Source: Oscillospiraceae bacterium
GTDB lineage: Bacteria > Bacillota_A > Clostridia > Oscillospirales > WRJC01
Assembly: GCA_009785015.1 (NCBI GenBank)
Contig: WQXD01000199.1
Span: forward strand, 1 to 6,893
Reading direction: 5' to 3'
DNA: 6,893 nt
Numbering within the stretch: position 1 is the stretch's first letter; each line of letters opens with the position of its first letter. The translations under genes were made by a program, and so were the position numbers. Of the stretch, positions 5,532-6,893 are shown piece by piece. Under the pieces are notes generated by a model, which was not told where the DNA came from, did no database searches, and was given only the letters and a program-made list of their open reading frames with translations.

Positions 5532-6893
5532 CTACCAGCTGTTGTACGCGTCCAATGTCTTTTGTATGGCGCTTTCGACTTTCCCGATGTTTTTTTCAAA
5601 TACGGACGTCGGGTTCGTGCCTTCCTTGCCCGTGCCGTAATTGATGATCGCGCTGTAGAAACCGCCCCAGTTGTATAAGACGGCGAGATCGAAAATCCGC
5701 CCGTCCCTTATAATATCGAGCATTTCGATTGAATCCTCATCCCTTGTGAATTTGCCCTCAAGGGAAATCTTGTAATAGGCGGGGATGATGACCTCGCTTG
5801 ATATCGCGGTAAAAGCGTCCATAAACACCCCGGACCTTTCGGATTCCCCGGATGTTATCGGAATGCCGAAAGCGGGGACCGTATCGATCATAAAGGTATA
5901 ATAGTTTGATTGATTTTCGTCATATTTGGGATGGGGGAGCAAGCCGAAATCGGCGGTCATTTCCCGGAACACCCTCGCGTGGCCCAGAACCTCCGAACAG
6001 AACAGCGACAGATCCGCCATAAAAGTTTTTGTCTGATGGTCCAAATCGGGGGTTTTGCCGACGAAGGAACCTTCCCCGTGAATCCATAAACCGTTGTCCT
6101 TGTCCATAAGCCGGTGAGCTTTCAAAAACGCGTTCAAAAATCTCTCATTGGGGGTTATGAGGTACGGCTCGCCCTGTTCGTTCAATTTTATCAGCTTTTC
6201 GTCCGCGCATTCCAAAAAGGCGAGGAACCCCAAGCCGTGCGTGGATATCCCCCATAGATCCTGCGCCGTCCACCTGCCGTCCCCGTCGAGATCCTTGGCG
6301 CTCGCCTTGGCCATGCTATATAACTCGTCAAGGGTCCATCTTCCCTCCCTGACCAATTGATACGGATTTTCAAGCCCCAAATCCTGATGTATTTTTTTGT
6401 TGAAGTACAATACCCAGATGGCGTCGTTTGTGATGATATTCGCGTCGGAAGTCGTGAAATACAGCTTGCCCAGAAGTTCGGCGGATTCGTGCGCTTTCTG
6501 GTTCCAGTACGGCGCTTCCAGATTCAGCCCCAAAATGTCGTATAAATTCAGATACATCCCCTGGCTTGCGAGATTGCCCGCCTGGGCCGAGTCCGTAAAT
6601 ACCACGTCGTATTCGTCGGTATTCGACTGGATCGATTTTTTTGCCCTTGATTCCGGCCCCGAGACAAGCACTTCCACTATCTCCACGCCGAGATTGTCCT
6701 CAATTAAAATATTTCTCTTGTAAATCGCGTCGTTCAGCGTGTCTCCGTTTTCCTCCTCGGCGCATAAAGTCGACATGGCCCACCATTGGTCGGGGGTCAA
6801 TATGCGCATTTTGTAGCCGTTGTAATTCTGATTTGGAAATTCGTATTTTTTCTCCGCTTCCAAATCGCCGCCGTCTCCGCCGGAATCGTCAAA
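5532..6893 (-). CDS. Carbohydrate ABC transporter solute-binding protein (family 1), N-terminus cut by window edge
   Basis: The frame is open to the right edge, giving 453 visible residues. The TTG at 6863 is internal, because the codons before it read FDDSGGDGGD, a Gly/Ser/Asp linker of the kind that follows the lipid-anchored cysteine. The signal peptide and lipobox should lie just outside the window. The body matches the family 1 solute-binding fold: YKMRILT first strand, NDAIYKRNILIEDNLGV helix, YDVVFTD, LYFTTSDANI, VLYFNKKI, the sugar-binding WTLDELY region, and a C-terminal helix KVESAIQKTLDAYNSW. It would sit outside the membrane and hand a sugar or oligosaccharide to a permease. An EF-hand-like loop occurs in the middle (6258-6293). 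The gene converges on the glycoside hydrolase gene with 13 bases between stops and no obvious terminator, and no permease gene lies downstream of it. Permeases may be upstream, beyond the edge. Confidence 0.88.
   Translation of the reverse strand, partial: FDDSGGDGGDLEAEKKYEFPNQNYNGYKMRILTPDQWWAMSTLCAEEENGDTLNDAIYKRNILIEDNLGVEIVEVLVSGPESRAKKSIQSNTDEYDVVFTDSAQAGNLASQGMYLNLYDILGLNLEAPYWNQKAHESAELLGKLYFTTSDANIITNDAIWVLYFNKKIHQDLGLENPYQLVREGRWTLDELYSMAKASAKDLDGDGRWTAQDLWGISTHGLGFLAFLECADEKLIKLNEQGEPYLITPNERFLNAFLKAHRLMDKDNGLWIHGEGSFVGKTPDLDHQTKTFMADLSLFCSEVLGHARVFREMTADFGLLPHPKYDENQSNYYTFMIDTVPAFGIPITSGESERSGVFMDAFTAISSEVIIPAYYKISLEGKFTRDEDSIEMLDIIRDGRIFDLAVLYNWGGFYSAIINYGTGKEGTNPTSVFEKNIGKVESAIQKTLDAYNSW
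6258..6293 (-). other. EF-hand-like calcium-binding loop within the solute-binding protein
   Basis: The twelve residues DLDGDGRWTAQD fit the D-x-D-x-D-G-x-x-x-x-x-D loop pattern with Asp at 1, 3, 5 and 12 and Gly at 6; the residue at 8 is Trp instead of the usual Ile, Leu or Val. Some periplasmic sugar-binding proteins, such as the E. coli galactose-binding protein, use such a loop to hold calcium structurally. Calcium binding here is inferred. Confidence 0.6.

Noticed and set aside
6861..6863. TTG as the start of the solute-binding protein
   Set aside because: The frame stays open to the window edge, and the upstream codons encode a Gly/Asp-rich linker typical of the region behind a lipoprotein cysteine.

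Overview
The window looks like a chromosomal piece of a low-to-mid GC Gram-positive bacterium, most likely an uncultured member of the Clostridia. The evidence is sigma-A type promoters with near-perfect spacing, strong GGAGG-type ribosome binding sites, TTG and GTG starts, a lipobox lipoprotein, a family 1 sugar-binding protein of a type common in Clostridia and Paenibacillus, and a TnpB of the type common in Clostridia. No rRNA, tRNA or CRISPR array was seen, so the species cannot be named.

Left third (1 to about 1440), AT-rich and accessory in character, all on the minus strand. The first 180 bases are the N-terminus of a TnpB RNA-guided nuclease of the IS200/IS605 group, running off the left edge. 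It has its own promoter, ribosome binding site and TTG start. A bulged hairpin at 301-321 probably belongs to the left end of this element. The element seems to have landed in a small unrecognised gene (ORF 197-637), whose last ~45 codons would then be element sequence. Next (705-1442) is an unrecognised lipoprotein. Its signal peptide is complete only if translation starts at an ATA codon.

Middle and right (1513-6893), higher GC, form a sugar-related module. A divergent intergenic region (3565-3727) holds two well-formed promoters facing apart. One drives leftward a 683-residue protein made of two ADP-ribosylglycohydrolase-fold domains, the first of which has lost the metal-binding acidic residues. 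The other drives rightward a 596-residue predicted glycoside hydrolase: a GH99/GH71-like TIM barrel with a GWNEW motif, followed by a CBM9-like beta-sandwich, with no signal peptide. Meeting it tail to tail, 13 bases away, is the solute-binding protein of a carbohydrate ABC transporter, cut by the right edge.

Inferred working model: the binding protein captures an oligosaccharide outside the cell for import, and the leaderless hydrolase and the two-domain ADP-ribosylglycohydrolase-like protein act on the sugar or its derivatives in the cytoplasm. The most interesting items are the two-domain ADP-ribosylglycohydrolase with one apparently dead half, its pairing with a glycan hydrolase, and the small palindrome over the -35 box of its promoter. 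I do not see a clearly new defence or mobile system.
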